A stretch of DNA of 64,000 bases from UBA3006 sp036746695 (lineage in GTDB: Bacteria; Actinomycetota; Acidimicrobiia; Acidimicrobiales; Ilumatobacteraceae): NCBI GenBank assembly GCA_036746695.1, contig DAIODP010000001.1:806001-870000 (forward strand), given 5' to 3'. Position 1 is the stretch's first letter. Each line of letters opens with the position of its first letter. The notes beneath the pieces are model-generated. The model was not told the origin of the DNA. It worked only from the letters and a program-made list of their open reading frames with translations, and ran no database searches. A program made the translations under genes and the position numbers. Shown piece after piece: positions 53,452 through 61,734 of this stretch.

Positions 53452-54776
53452 CGGTCTACCTCGCCAAGCACTGGGTCGACCGATGAAATAACGGCAACGG
53501 CGTCGGCAACAAGGCCGCCGCGCATCATGTGCGGGAGGGTCTGGATGTTGACGAAACTTGGTGCGCGAACGTGCATGCGGTACGGGGTTGGCGAGCCATC
53601 GCTGGCAATGTAACAACCAATTTCGCCGCGTGGGCTTTCGATTGCCACGTACACCTCGCCCTCGGGCACTTTGAAACCCTCGGTGAAAATCTTGAAGTGG
53701 TGAATGAGCGCTTCCATCGACTCGTCGATTCGTGCGCGTGGCGGAGGCGTCACTTTTTTGTCTTGAATTCGGTAGTTGCCGCCGGGCATACGATCGAGAA
53801 TTTGGCGAACGATGCCCATCGACTCGCGAATTTCGGCAAGACGAATGGCATAACGATCGAAAGCGTCGCCATAGCTACCGACAATGACGTCAAACTCCAG
53901 TTCGGGATACTTCATGTAAGGCATGTCGCGGCGCAAGTCCCACGCCACGCCGGTGCTGCGCAAGATTGGGCCAGTGGCGCCGAGTGCAATTGCCTCGTCG
54001 CGTGTGATTACACCAACACCCTGCAGGCGCTCACGCCAGATGGGCTGATTGGTCATCAAGATGTCGTACTCGCCCAAACGATCAGGCAACATATCGAGAA
54101 TTTCGAGCACGTCATCGCGCCAGCCCGCTGGCATGTCGGCGGCTACTCCACCAGGGCGAATGAAGTTGTGGTTCATGCGCAGGCCGGTCACTTTTTGGAA
54201 GAAGCGCAACACGATCTCTCGCTCGCGCCATCCGTACAACATCATTGATACGGCGCCAATGTCCATGCCGTTGGTTGCCATAAACAACAAGTGGCTGCTC
54301 ATACGGTTGAGTTCGGACATGAGCATGCGAATCCACACGGCCCGCTCGGGTATTTCGCCATCGATGCCCAACAACTTTTCGGTGGCCATTGCAAAAACAA
54401 GTTCGCAGTTCAGTGGCGACAAGTAGTCCATGCGCGTGACGTTGGTGCCACCCTGCATGAACGTGAGCGACTCGCCCGTTTTTTCCATGCCAGTGTGCAA
54501 GTAGCCAATGATTGGCTTGCAACGCAGCACTGTCTCGCCCTGCAATTCCAACATCAGACGCAACACGCCGTGGGTGCTTGGGTGTTGCGGGCCCATGTTG
54601 ATGATCATTGTTTGGTCTTCGCCCGGGTCGGCAGCAACGTCTGCCAACAACGCAGCGTCGGCCTCGCTCATGCGCAACACTGCACCAACTTCGCGCAGCA
54701 CTTCCTTTGCGGTCAGTTCGCTACGCGAACGAAGTTCTTGGTTGCCTTCAAATGTTCCGGCTGCTGCAATGGTCAT
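53448..54776 (-). CDS. nuoD: NADH-quinone oxidoreductase subunit D (14-subunit complex)
   Basis: The 442-residue quinone-site subunit keeps the standard residues: GPQHPSTHG with the quinone His, and TRMDYLSP with the conserved Tyr (Tyr118). It has IGYLHTGMEKT, so Thr95 stands where the other NuoD and mammalian NDUFS2 have Arg; Thr is the usual state in Thermus and actinobacterial 14-subunit enzymes. The N-terminus has about 50 residues before the core. The ATG at 54776 gives a 4-nt overlap with nuoC. Confidence 0.96.
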   Translation of the reverse strand: MTIAAAGTFEGNQELRSRSELTAKEVLREVGAVLRMSEADAALLADVAADPGEDQTMIINMGPQHPSTHGVLRLMLELQGETVLRCKPIIGYLHTGMEKTGESLTFMQGGTNVTRMDYLSPLNCELVFAMATEKLLGIDGEIPERAVWIRMLMSELNRMSSHLLFMATNGMDIGAVSMMLYGWREREIVLRFFQKVTGLRMNHNFIRPGGVAADMPAGWRDDVLEILDMLPDRLGEYDILMTNQPIWRERLQGVGVITRDEAIALGATGPILRSTGVAWDLRRDMPYMKYPELEFDVIVGSYGDAFDRYAIRLAEIRESMGIVRQILDRMPGGNYRIQDKKVTPPPRARIDESMEALIHHFKIFTEGFKVPEGEVYVAIESPRGEIGCYIASDGSPTPYRMHVRAPSFVNIQTLPHMMRGGLVADAVAVISSVDPVLGEVDR

Positions 54777-55252
54777 GATGCTGCGCCTTTGAATTGCACA
54801 GGAATGCGGCCCTGCGAATAGTCCTTGCGCAACGGATGGCCGTCCCAATCTTCGGGCATCAAGATGCGGGTGAGGTCGGGGTGCCCAGTAAAGGCAATGC
54901 CGAAGAGGTCGAACACTTCTCGCTCCATTGCCTCGGTACCTGGGTACAGATCAAACAGCGATTCGATCGATGCGTTGCTTTCTGCAACCTGAACTCGCAC
55001 GCGCAAGCGCTTGCGGTCGCGCAGTGACAACAAGTTGACGACGATCTCGAAACGCTCGGGCGCGATGGCTTCCGGAAGCGTTCGGCCTGGGTGCGTGAGA
55101 AAGTCGACGGCCGTTAGGTCGACGCACATCTCGAACCCATCATCGACAAGTTGCTTCATCACTTGCACATACTGCGCGCGCGGAACGAACAACACTTGTT
55201 GCCCGTGAGAGTCTCTCAGGGCGCACCCGTGCAGTGTTTCGGTTTCGCTCAT
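54773..55252 (-). CDS. nuoC: NADH-quinone oxidoreductase subunit C (14-subunit complex)
   Basis: The 159-residue scaffold subunit contains FEMCVDLTAVDFLTHPG, FEIVVNLLSLRDRKRLRVRV, and the family region YPGTEAMEREVFDLFGIAFT with DWDGHPLRKDY. It is short, lacking the long N-terminus of the copy at 25181. It lies 5 bp after nuoB. Confidence 0.95.
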   Translation of the reverse strand: MSETETLHGCALRDSHGQQVLFVPRAQYVQVMKQLVDDGFEMCVDLTAVDFLTHPGRTLPEAIAPERFEIVVNLLSLRDRKRLRVRVQVAESNASIESLFDLYPGTEAMEREVFDLFGIAFTGHPDLTRILMPEDWDGHPLRKDYSQGRIPVQFKGAAS

Positions 55253-55257
55253 GACGA

Positions 55258-55842
55258 TTAGCGCGATCCGAGGACTACTGGTGTGGTGATGCCAGCAGGA
55301 ATTTCTTGAATGTGAACATTGGCGCCTGCGCCATTTGCGGCGCGTCGCTTCATAATTTCACCGTCTTCTATTAGTTGGTGCAGAGTTTCAATTGCGTGAA
55401 TGAGCGTTTCTGGTGTTGGTGGGCAACCCGGCGCATACACGTCAACGGGAACAATTTGATCAACACCTTGGACAATGGCGTAGTTATTAAACATGCCGCC
55501 GCTGCTGGCACAAACGCCCATGCTGATGACCCACTTTGGTTCCATCATTTGGTCGTACACCTGTCGGAGAACAGGGGCCATTTTTTGGCTCACGCGGCCC
55601 GCAACAATCATGATGTCGGCTTGGCGCGGTGATGCCCGGAACACTTCCATGCCGAAGCGTGCGATGTCGTAGTGCGGCGCGCCAGTGCCCATCATTTCGA
55701 TGGCGCAGCATGCCAAGCCAAAGGTTGCGCCCCAGCTAGAGCGCGAACGCGACCACTTCACGAGGTCTTCTATGCGGCCCGTTAGGAAGTTGTGATTGAC
55801 ACCCTCGAGGCCGTCATCCAATACGTTGCGTGCGAGGCCCAT
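55258..55842 (-). CDS. nuoB: NADH-quinone oxidoreductase subunit B (14-subunit complex)
   Basis: The 194-residue subunit binds cluster N2: the Cys pair is in GLACCAIEMMGTG, the third Cys in SMGVCASSGGMFNNY, and the fourth in YAPGCPPTPETLI. These match Thermus Nqo6-like proteins closely. It overlaps nuoA by one base (TAATG). Confidence 0.96.
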   Translation of the reverse strand: MGLARNVLDDGLEGVNHNFLTGRIEDLVKWSRSRSSWGATFGLACCAIEMMGTGAPHYDIARFGMEVFRASPRQADIMIVAGRVSQKMAPVLRQVYDQMMEPKWVISMGVCASSGGMFNNYAIVQGVDQIVPVDVYAPGCPPTPETLIHAIETLHQLIEDGEIMKRRAANGAGANVHIQEIPAGITTPVVLGSR

Positions 55843-56312
55843 TACGCGGCCGTCTCTTCGCGGCCTTCAAGACCAACGCGTTTTACCGTGCTCAACATTG
55901 TGCGCGTGGGGGACTTCATCGGGTCGTCGCCCATATCGATGCGAACTGCTTTCTTCAATGGGCCCCAATCCAGCGCACCGCGCGCGATGGCGTAGACGAA
56001 GGCAACAAAGAACACAGCGCTAAATGTAAGCATCTCGAGAAATGCGTAGGTTCCGAGCGACTCACGCGCAACAGCATACGGATACATGAAAATGATTTCG
56101 ATGTCGAACATGATGAACAACATTGCAATGATGTAAAAACTGACGGGAAAGCGCTCGGGTGCCTCACGGCTTGGAACAATTCCACATTCGTATGGCGCAG
56201 ACTTTGCGGTGTTGGGCCTGCGCGGCGCAAGCAATAACGAAGCCACCGAACTGAGGCCTCCAAAAATTATGGCGAGCACCATCAAAACGATGATTGGAAG
56301 GTACTGCCCCAT
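55842..56312 (-). CDS. nuoA: NADH-quinone oxidoreductase subunit A (14-subunit complex)
   Basis: The three-span subunit of 156 residues has SAPYECGIVPSREAPERFPV and MLFIMFDIEIIFMYPYAV, the conserved loop and acidic span. About 35 extra C-terminal residues follow the last span. It starts only 9 bp after the stop of the 272-residue membrane protein gene, so no independent promoter is evident and the nuo genes are probably read through from the bc-complex genes. Confidence 0.95.
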   Translation of the reverse strand: MGQYLPIIVLMVLAIIFGGLSSVASLLLAPRRPNTAKSAPYECGIVPSREAPERFPVSFYIIAMLFIMFDIEIIFMYPYAVARESLGTYAFLEMLTFSAVFFVAFVYAIARGALDWGPLKKAVRIDMGDDPMKSPTRTMLSTVKRVGLEGREETAA

Positions 56313-56321
56313 TACTTTCGC

Positions 56322-57140
56322 CTACGCCTTCGCGGGCAACTGTTTGGCGCTCAGATTGGCGCGAAGCATCATGTCGCGTCGGTGGAGCAACCAGCACAAA
56401 ATGAAGAAGATGATGCCCGAGCCAAACGTGATCAGAATGGCAGGCTGACGCTTTGCGCCTAAGTCACGAATCATGTGTACGTAACGGTGCGGCTGCGTGC
56501 TGTCGACAATGGCTCGCGCAGGTGCACGGCCAGGTTCGGTTAGTTGCTTCACCACAGGAACCACTTCTACTAACGCATAACGAGGCTTGTGGAAGAAGGC
56601 GAAGAAGTCGATTGCGTCGCTGATCTTTGGGTAACGCTCGCCACCCCGATCGAATGCCGCAACCGACAAATATTCGCCGCCAGCAAACTCTTCTGCTTCA
56701 ATTTGCAGAATGTTGTCGGACGCAGCGACAGCCTGACCGCGCTGTGGGTCGGACTCTTCGAGCAAGTTCCAACCTTCTTCTTGCAGCGCGGCAGAAATGG
56801 CTGCAGCATTTGCAACTGGGTCGTTGCCCAACGACGGCGTAGTTTCCAAAACCTCGGCCCCAACCAAGAAACTGCCGTCTCGAACAATGGTGATCGGCTC
56901 GGCAGGCTTCCACGTTGGAGTGGGGCCCGAAAGTCCAATGCCGTACACCCACCAAATTGCGCCCATGGTCATCATCCAGCCAAAAAAGCTAGCGAGGACT
57001 ACCAAAAAGCCAAGACGTGCGCCAAGGTTCGTGCCAACAACAAGATAGGTGCCACCGATGAGTACGACAACGGAGATAAGAACAACAACGATGCCGCGAA
57101 GCCCGGGATTGAAATCAATTGCGAGCAAAGTATTCAACAT
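56322..57140 (-). CDS. Conserved-looking membrane protein between bc complex and nuo genes
   Basis: I do not recognise a family. The 272-residue protein has two N-terminal spans (about residues 15-36 and 42-64), an extracytoplasmic or cytoplasmic middle of about 165 residues with AISAALQEEGWNLLEES and FFAFFHKPRYALVEVVPVV, and one C-terminal span (about 233-252) followed by a basic tail. It abuts the diheme cytochrome gene with no gap and precedes nuoA by 9 bp. Position suggests an accessory subunit or assembly factor of the bc-type complex. Confidence 0.6.
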   Translation of the reverse strand: MLNTLLAIDFNPGLRGIVVVLISVVVLIGGTYLVVGTNLGARLGFLVVLASFFGWMMTMGAIWWVYGIGLSGPTPTWKPAEPITIVRDGSFLVGAEVLETTPSLGNDPVANAAAISAALQEEGWNLLEESDPQRGQAVAASDNILQIEAEEFAGGEYLSVAAFDRGGERYPKISDAIDFFAFFHKPRYALVEVVPVVKQLTEPGRAPARAIVDSTQPHRYVHMIRDLGAKRQPAILITFGSGIIFFILCWLLHRRDMMLRANLSAKQLPAKA

Positions 57141-58202
57141 TTATAAACCTCTTACGTAATCGACAACTGCAGAAATCTGTTCGTCGGTGAGCATCGAGCC
57201 GAACGCTGGCATGCGGCCACTACCTTGACCCTGCTCGCCATATCGCTTGCCATATTCACTTCCGTCCTCAATGAAACTAATCATGTCGGATTTTTGCGGA
57301 AACTGGCGAACAGCCGAACCGCCGGTGAGGTTGGGGCCGAAGCCGCCGCCGCCGGTGATTTGTGGATCGCCATATGACCAGCCCTTGGTGTGGCATCGTG
57401 CGCACGAGTAGTTTCCGCTACCCAAATCCAAATTGAACAATGCTTCGCCGATAGTTGAATAGGTTCCGACTTTGACCAGTCGTTCTGCTTCGGTTTGGAT
57501 TTCTTCTTGCTTAGCAACCGGCAAGTGCCCGCCGTCGCAAACGCGTGCGTCGGCGTCTACTACCAAGCAATTCTCACGCGGAATTTGAATGCTTTTGAGA
57601 TAATCGATCAGGGTTTGGATTTGCTGATCGTTCAGTGGTCCGCCGCCTTTGAGGCCCCAAGCCGACATCGGTGAAAACGGACGTCCGTAATCCAAAATAA
57701 AGCGAACTTCTTCTTCGCTGTAGCGGTAATAAACCGTGTTGATCGCTGGTGCTTTCCAACTGATTTCCTTTACTTCGCCAGTTTTCGGGTCGGCCATCGT
57801 GGTATTCGCAGCGCCACCAGTCCCACCCATGCCGCCGTGACAACCAGCGCAGTTGTAGCCGTCATTTGCGGTGACATCAAAAAGGTTTCCACCCCAGTGT
57901 TCAAAAATGGTGTCCCATTCTTTGATTGCTCCTGCCTGACGGCTTGGCTCCAAAATCCAATACAGCGGCAACGTGATGGTGATGACGGCAAGAAACAACA
58001 AGCCAATCAACTGCGTGCGCTCGATCTTCTTACCTTCAAGAATTTCGTCGTCGTAGTAGGGCTTACGGTTTGCAGCCAACTCGATTTCGGAACCGATTTC
58101 CGCACGGCTCTTGCGAATATTGAAAAGGCCGTAAACAATCCATCCACCAATAGCGGTAATCAGTACGAACCAGGCAATGTCGGTAGTAACTGCTGCGAAC
58201 AT
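57141..58202 (-). CDS. Membrane-anchored diheme cytochrome c of the bc-type complex
   Basis: The 353-residue protein has two N-terminal spans (about residues 9-28 and 65-84) and two CxxCH haem c sites: CAGCH (Cys118, Cys121, His122) and CARCH (Cys267, Cys270, His271). The linker holds an extra Cys pair (Cys212, Cys222) that may form a disulfide. Diheme c-type subunits are typical of actinobacterial menaquinol:cytochrome c complexes, where they take electrons from the Rieske protein. GRMPAFGSMLTDEQI provides a plausible Met ligand. The ATG overlaps the Rieske stop (TGATG). Confidence 0.9.
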   Translation of the reverse strand: MFAAVTTDIAWFVLITAIGGWIVYGLFNIRKSRAEIGSEIELAANRKPYYDDEILEGKKIERTQLIGLLFLAVITITLPLYWILEPSRQAGAIKEWDTIFEHWGGNLFDVTANDGYNCAGCHGGMGGTGGAANTTMADPKTGEVKEISWKAPAINTVYYRYSEEEVRFILDYGRPFSPMSAWGLKGGGPLNDQQIQTLIDYLKSIQIPRENCLVVDADARVCDGGHLPVAKQEEIQTEAERLVKVGTYSTIGEALFNLDLGSGNYSCARCHTKGWSYGDPQITGGGGFGPNLTGGSAVRQFPQKSDMISFIEDGSEYGKRYGEQGQGSGRMPAFGSMLTDEQISAVVDYVRGL

Positions 58203-59044
58203 CAGTGACCTCCACCCACGCAGTGTGGGCCTTCTGCTTCTTGTCCTGTGGTGTTGGTGCCAATTGGTGGGCCACCAAACACGGTTCCTGTGTCAACGAC
58301 AAGGATTCCGTTGGCAACAGAAACGCCGAAGTGATCCATGCCGCGCGGTGCTGGGCCGCCCTTTTTTTCACCAACTCGGTTGTATTGCGAACCGTGGCAT
58401 GGGCATTCGAACCACTGCGAGCTTGAGCACTCTGGAACACGGCAGCCAAGGTGCGGGCACTTTTGATACAACGCCATCACTCCTGCTTCCAAGCCGGCGA
58501 ACACGGTTGTCTGCGCACCGTAAACAGCCTTGGCTTTGGACAACCCTTCACGTGGATATTCGGTGATCCATGCACGTGCTTGCGGAACGTAATAAAAGCC
58601 CTTGTTGGAGCGAATCTGACCGATGACGTCATCGATATTGCCAATAGTGATCTTGGAACCGAAGCCGCCGGAAGATCCCTTCCAGAGGAATGCAATTACG
58701 GACGCTCCAAAACCGCCGAGGCTTGCACTCATCAGCGTGACGCTTGCGCGGTTAAAAAACTGTCGACGCGTTACGCCCAATGCTTCTGCATCTGGCGGCG
58801 ACCATGGCTCGATTTCTGCTTTTGGTGCAGCAAGAACAACGCTGCGCGATGCAGAGGCTGCTGCTTCTACTTGGCGGCCAGTCATTGCTTCAGGATTTAC
58901 TTTGCCGCGGTCCTTTTTGCGTGTTTCACGCGCAAGCGAGCCAACGCCACGTACGTCTTTTCGACGCACACCAGTAAGGACAAGGCCAATGGCTGCAACG
59001 ACAAGCACTGCAACTGCGATGGTGATGATTTGTGAGGTACTCAT
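58202..59044 (-). CDS. Rieske [2Fe-2S] protein of the bc-type complex
   Basis: The 280-residue protein has the Rieske ligands CPHLGC (Cys196, His198) and CPCHGS (Cys214, His217), with Cys201 and Cys216 for the usual disulfide. It has a first span at about residues 5-24 and a twin-arginine-like motif VTRRQFFNRA (residues 91-100) before a second hydrophobic stretch, consistent with Tat-dependent placement as in actinobacterial QcrA. I use the ATG at 59044 (MSTSQIITIAV); an upstream in-frame start would overlap the cytochrome b gene. Confidence 0.92.
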   Translation of the reverse strand: MSTSQIITIAVAVLVVAAIGLVLTGVRRKDVRGVGSLARETRKKDRGKVNPEAMTGRQVEAAASASRSVVLAAPKAEIEPWSPPDAEALGVTRRQFFNRASVTLMSASLGGFGASVIAFLWKGSSGGFGSKITIGNIDDVIGQIRSNKGFYYVPQARAWITEYPREGLSKAKAVYGAQTTVFAGLEAGVMALYQKCPHLGCRVPECSSSQWFECPCHGSQYNRVGEKKGGPAPRGMDHFGVSVANGILVVDTGTVFGGPPIGTNTTGQEAEGPHCVGGGH

Positions 59045-59060
59045 ATATATACGTGTCGCC

Positions 59061-59804
59061 TTAGAGCTCGAAGAAGATTCCGTCACGCCATGGGAACGTG
59101 AAGTTGAAGCCTGGACCGCGGAAGAACGAGCCGATGATCACCAATACCGCCCAGAACATGAGATGGACGGTGAAGAGGCTGGTCATAAACTTGCGGTCTT
59201 CTGGTTTGTTTGATGGGTTGCGATCCATGAATGGAGCAAACATCAACGCAATGAGACCCATGCCTGGCAGCGTTACACCAGCAATCATCGGGTGGAACAT
59301 GGTGAGCAACTCTTGCAAGCCCAAGAAGTACCACGGTGCTTTAGATGGGTTTGGTGTTTGGTTGAAGTTTGCAGCGCGCAGCAATGGTGCGTTGACAAAC
59401 CACGAGAACATAAACAAGAACGCTGTGCACGCAAGCGACGCGACGAATTCGATGCCGAGCAAGTGAGGCCATGTGTGCACCTTGTCGACAGGCACTGCTT
59501 TCACATCTTGAATCGAACCTGATTTAACAACGGTGAGCAAACGTTGCGTGTGCCCGCCCGGGCCCGCGCCAGTTGGCAAACCGCCCGCGGCTGGGGCGGC
59601 AACAACGGCAGTTGTTGGACGATCGGCAACGGCTACACCGCCACTTGCGCCAGCCTTCGCTGCCTTACTGCGCTCTAATAAATGTGCAGGGATGCGCGAG
59701 TCTGTTGCTGAAGCGGCTTCACTTGCGCCGGCGCCAGATTCGGCGGCGGCTTTATCGCGCGCGGCTTGCGCACGCTTTAAGAGGTGCTCTGGAATTTCGG
59801 TCAT
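59061..59804 (-). CDS. Cytochrome b C-terminal domain protein (subunit IV-like)
   Basis: The 247-residue protein has a hydrophilic Ala-rich N-terminus of about 100 residues and then three spans. The quinol-oxidising site motif reads APWYFLGLQELL in place of PEWY, as in several menaquinol-using complexes. The N-terminus begins MTEIPEHLLKR, identical to the start of the cytochrome c at 61735, and repeats a related IPAHLLERSKAAK near residue 38. It is split from the haem-binding half (59835-60620), as in b6f-type complexes. Confidence 0.9.
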   Translation of the reverse strand: MTEIPEHLLKRAQAARDKAAAESGAGASEAASATDSRIPAHLLERSKAAKAGASGGVAVADRPTTAVVAAPAAGGLPTGAGPGGHTQRLLTVVKSGSIQDVKAVPVDKVHTWPHLLGIEFVASLACTAFLFMFSWFVNAPLLRAANFNQTPNPSKAPWYFLGLQELLTMFHPMIAGVTLPGMGLIALMFAPFMDRNPSNKPEDRKFMTSLFTVHLMFWAVLVIIGSFFRGPGFNFTFPWRDGIFFEL

Positions 59805-59834
59805 GTCAGATCATCCTTTCGGTGCGTACAGCGA

Positions 59835-60620
59835 TCACAATGGGCCCGAAATTCCGCCATCTTTACGCACTCGCCAGAAGTGAATGGCGAGGAAGATAAC
59901 TGTGACGAACGGGAAGAGCAGTACGTGCAACACGTACCAACGAAGCAATGTTTCGGCCCCGATTTCGGTACCGCCTAAGAGTACGAAACGAACTTGCGAA
60001 CCAATGACCGGCGAATAGCCCATCATGTTGGTGCCTACGGCAACGGCCCACAATGCAAGTTGGTCCCACGGCAACAGGTAGCCGGTGAAGGACAAGAGCA
60101 ATGTAAGCGTGAGCAAAATAACGCCGATCACCCAGTTGAATTCGCGCGGTGCTTTGTATGCACCGTGGTAAAAAACACGCGCCATGTGCAAGAAAACGCT
60201 GAGCACCATGAGGTGAGCGCCCCAACGATGCATGTTGCGCACCATCAAGCCGAACGTCACGGAAGTTTGCAGCGACTGAATGTCTTGCCATGCATCGGCC
60301 GCAGTTGGTCGATAGAAGAACATCAAGAAAATACCTGTGACGGTGAGCAAAATGAACAAGAAGAAGCTGAGGCCGCCGAGGCACAGCGTGTAACTCACTT
60401 TTACCGCATGTCGCTTCACTTTTACTGGGTGCAAGTGATAGAGCACCGAGTTCATGATCACGTACGAACGGTTACGCGGCGAGTCGGTGTAGCCCTTACG
60501 GAAAATTGAGCCCGGTCGGAAAATTGAGTTCCACACCTGGCTGCCGAGTAGCGCCTGACCCAATGCAGCGCCACGCTCTTTCAGCGTGAGGCGGGGCTTT
60601 TCTTCGATTGTGCTTGCCAT
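59835..60620 (-). CDS. Cytochrome b6-like haem-binding subunit of the bc-type complex
   Basis: The 261-residue protein has four spans and two haem-ligand pairs. One pair is His131 and His145 (14 apart, HRWGAHLMVLSVFLHMARVF). The other is His232 and His247 (15 apart, LHVLLFPFVTVIFLAIHFWR). The 14/15 spacing is that of cytochrome b6 rather than mitochondrial cytochrome b. No Cys lies near the N-terminus, so the extra haem ci of b6f complexes is not expected. It transfers electrons across the membrane during quinol oxidation. Confidence 0.92.
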   Translation of the reverse strand: MASTIEEKPRLTLKERGAALGQALLGSQVWNSIFRPGSIFRKGYTDSPRNRSYVIMNSVLYHLHPVKVKRHAVKVSYTLCLGGLSFFLFILLTVTGIFLMFFYRPTAADAWQDIQSLQTSVTFGLMVRNMHRWGAHLMVLSVFLHMARVFYHGAYKAPREFNWVIGVILLTLTLLLSFTGYLLPWDQLALWAVAVGTNMMGYSPVIGSQVRFVLLGGTEIGAETLLRWYVLHVLLFPFVTVIFLAIHFWRVRKDGGISGPL

Positions 60621-60647
60621 AACTATTTCTCCGTGTTCCTGAAACTT

Positions 60648-61061
60648 CTACAACCGCAGTCCGTAGGCATAGCCATGGTTGGCCGTGCGCATGTGTGAAT
60701 CACCTGTTGCCGCCGGCGCGCCAACTTTGCCCATAATGATGACTCCTGTTGGGCAACGATCAACGCACAACGCACAACGTGTGCACACATCGTCGTCGAT
60801 AATGAACAACACATTGTCCGATGGATCGGAGCCCGGCATCTCGGTGCCTTGCGCCTCGGCAATTGCCTCGGGCGAAACCATGTGAATGCACTTCCATGGG
60901 CAGATGTCCACGCAGCCTTCGCACATGATGCATTCGCTCTGATCGATATGTATGAACTGCTTTGGCTTGACTGCCTTGGAGAGATAGTCGGCATCGACCT
61001 CGACGAGTTGATACTCATCGGACCATTCCGGCATTGGTGGGTTGGCGTCAGTCTTTGTCAT
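60648..61061 (-). CDS. 2x[4Fe-4S] ferredoxin in the bc-complex operon
   Basis: The 137-residue soluble protein has two [4Fe-4S] motifs: CIMCEGCVDICP (Cys44, 47, 50, 54) and CTRCALCVDRCP (near residues 92-103). Between them is KCIHMVSPEAIAEAQG. It resembles bacterial 7Fe/8Fe ferredoxins and NuoI-like domains. Its place, 5 bp after a small membrane protein gene and 27 bp before cytochrome b6, is unusual for a quinol:cytochrome c complex. It could carry electrons to or from that complex or to the 11-subunit complex I; this is inference. Confidence 0.88.
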   Translation of the reverse strand: MTKTDANPPMPEWSDEYQLVEVDADYLSKAVKPKQFIHIDQSECIMCEGCVDICPWKCIHMVSPEAIAEAQGTEMPGSDPSDNVLFIIDDDVCTRCALCVDRCPTGVIIMGKVGAPAATGDSHMRTANHGYAYGLRL

Positions 61062-61066
61062 GTCAA

Positions 61067-61543
61067 TCAGTTTTTACGCATCAACGGACGACCGTATGTG
61101 GATGTTTCGATCTCTTGTGGCTTCACGTTCCCGCGATTTTGCCACCACTTAAACAGATAAATCATGAGACCAATGAAAATGGCATGAATAACTACGACGA
61201 GGATGTCACGAACTGCTTCGTAACTCATGTCGAATGGGAATGGGCCGCCAAGTGACTTCGGCTTCAAGATGTCGAATGGCCCGAAGATGATGTTGTCTTT
61301 GCGCCAACCCAAGTTTTTGTCGGCATGGTCAATGAATTGGTGAGGCACCACTCCGAACGCAATGAACATGACGGCAAAGACATATGTGGCGCCAAAAATC
61401 GCTTCACCCCACGTTGCTTTGCGATCTACCGGACGTCGTTTACCAACGAGCACAATGGCGTACGACATCGCGAGAGTGAGCGCAAACGAGAAGATAAACG
61501 CTTGGTTCATTCCAGGCCATCGAAGAATGTCTATTGCCAGCAT
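61067..61543 (-). CDS. Small membrane protein, first gene of the bc/nuo operon
   Basis: No family is recognised. The 158-residue protein has three clear spans (about residues 13-33, 48-68 and 115-137) and a loop with DHADKNLGWRKDNIIFGPFD. It is the first gene of the minus-strand respiratory operon and lies 5 bp from the ferredoxin gene. It may anchor the ferredoxin or be an extra subunit of the bc-type complex. The start at 61543 (MLAIDILRWPGM) leaves 191 bp to the divergent cytochrome gene. Confidence 0.6.
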   Translation of the reverse strand: MLAIDILRWPGMNQAFIFSFALTLAMSYAIVLVGKRRPVDRKATWGEAIFGATYVFAVMFIAFGVVPHQFIDHADKNLGWRKDNIIFGPFDILKPKSLGGPFPFDMSYEAVRDILVVVIHAIFIGLMIYLFKWWQNRGNVKPQEIETSTYGRPLMRKN

Positions 61544-61734
61544 GGGTCGCAGGGATTACCTTCTCTAGTCAGTGCACCTTGTAAATACGCTTCCGAGACT
61601 AGTCGGGAAGGGTGCAAATTGGCGCAAACAGCCACATCGTGCAATCGTGCAGCCCTGTGACCTTGCGCACTTGGAGCCCCCACGCCTCCTACATATTGGT
61701 TCAAGCGCTCCAAGTTGATTTAGAGTAGAACACC
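61544..61734. promoter_or_regulatory. Divergent promoter region of the bc/nuo operon and cytochrome c gene
   Basis: This 191-bp gap separates the start of the 20-kb minus-strand operon from the plus-strand cytochrome c gene and should hold both promoters. For the plus strand, TAGAGT (61721-61726) lies 8 nt before the GTG start, and TTGGTT (61696-61701) lies 19 nt further up. That would place transcription start at or next to the start codon, a leaderless arrangement common in actinobacteria. I saw no clear operator. Confidence 0.4.

Noticed and set aside
61560..61620. CTAGTC and GACTAG inverted repeat upstream of the bc operon as an operator
   Set aside because: The arms are only six bases, widely spaced, with no further symmetry, so chance is likely.
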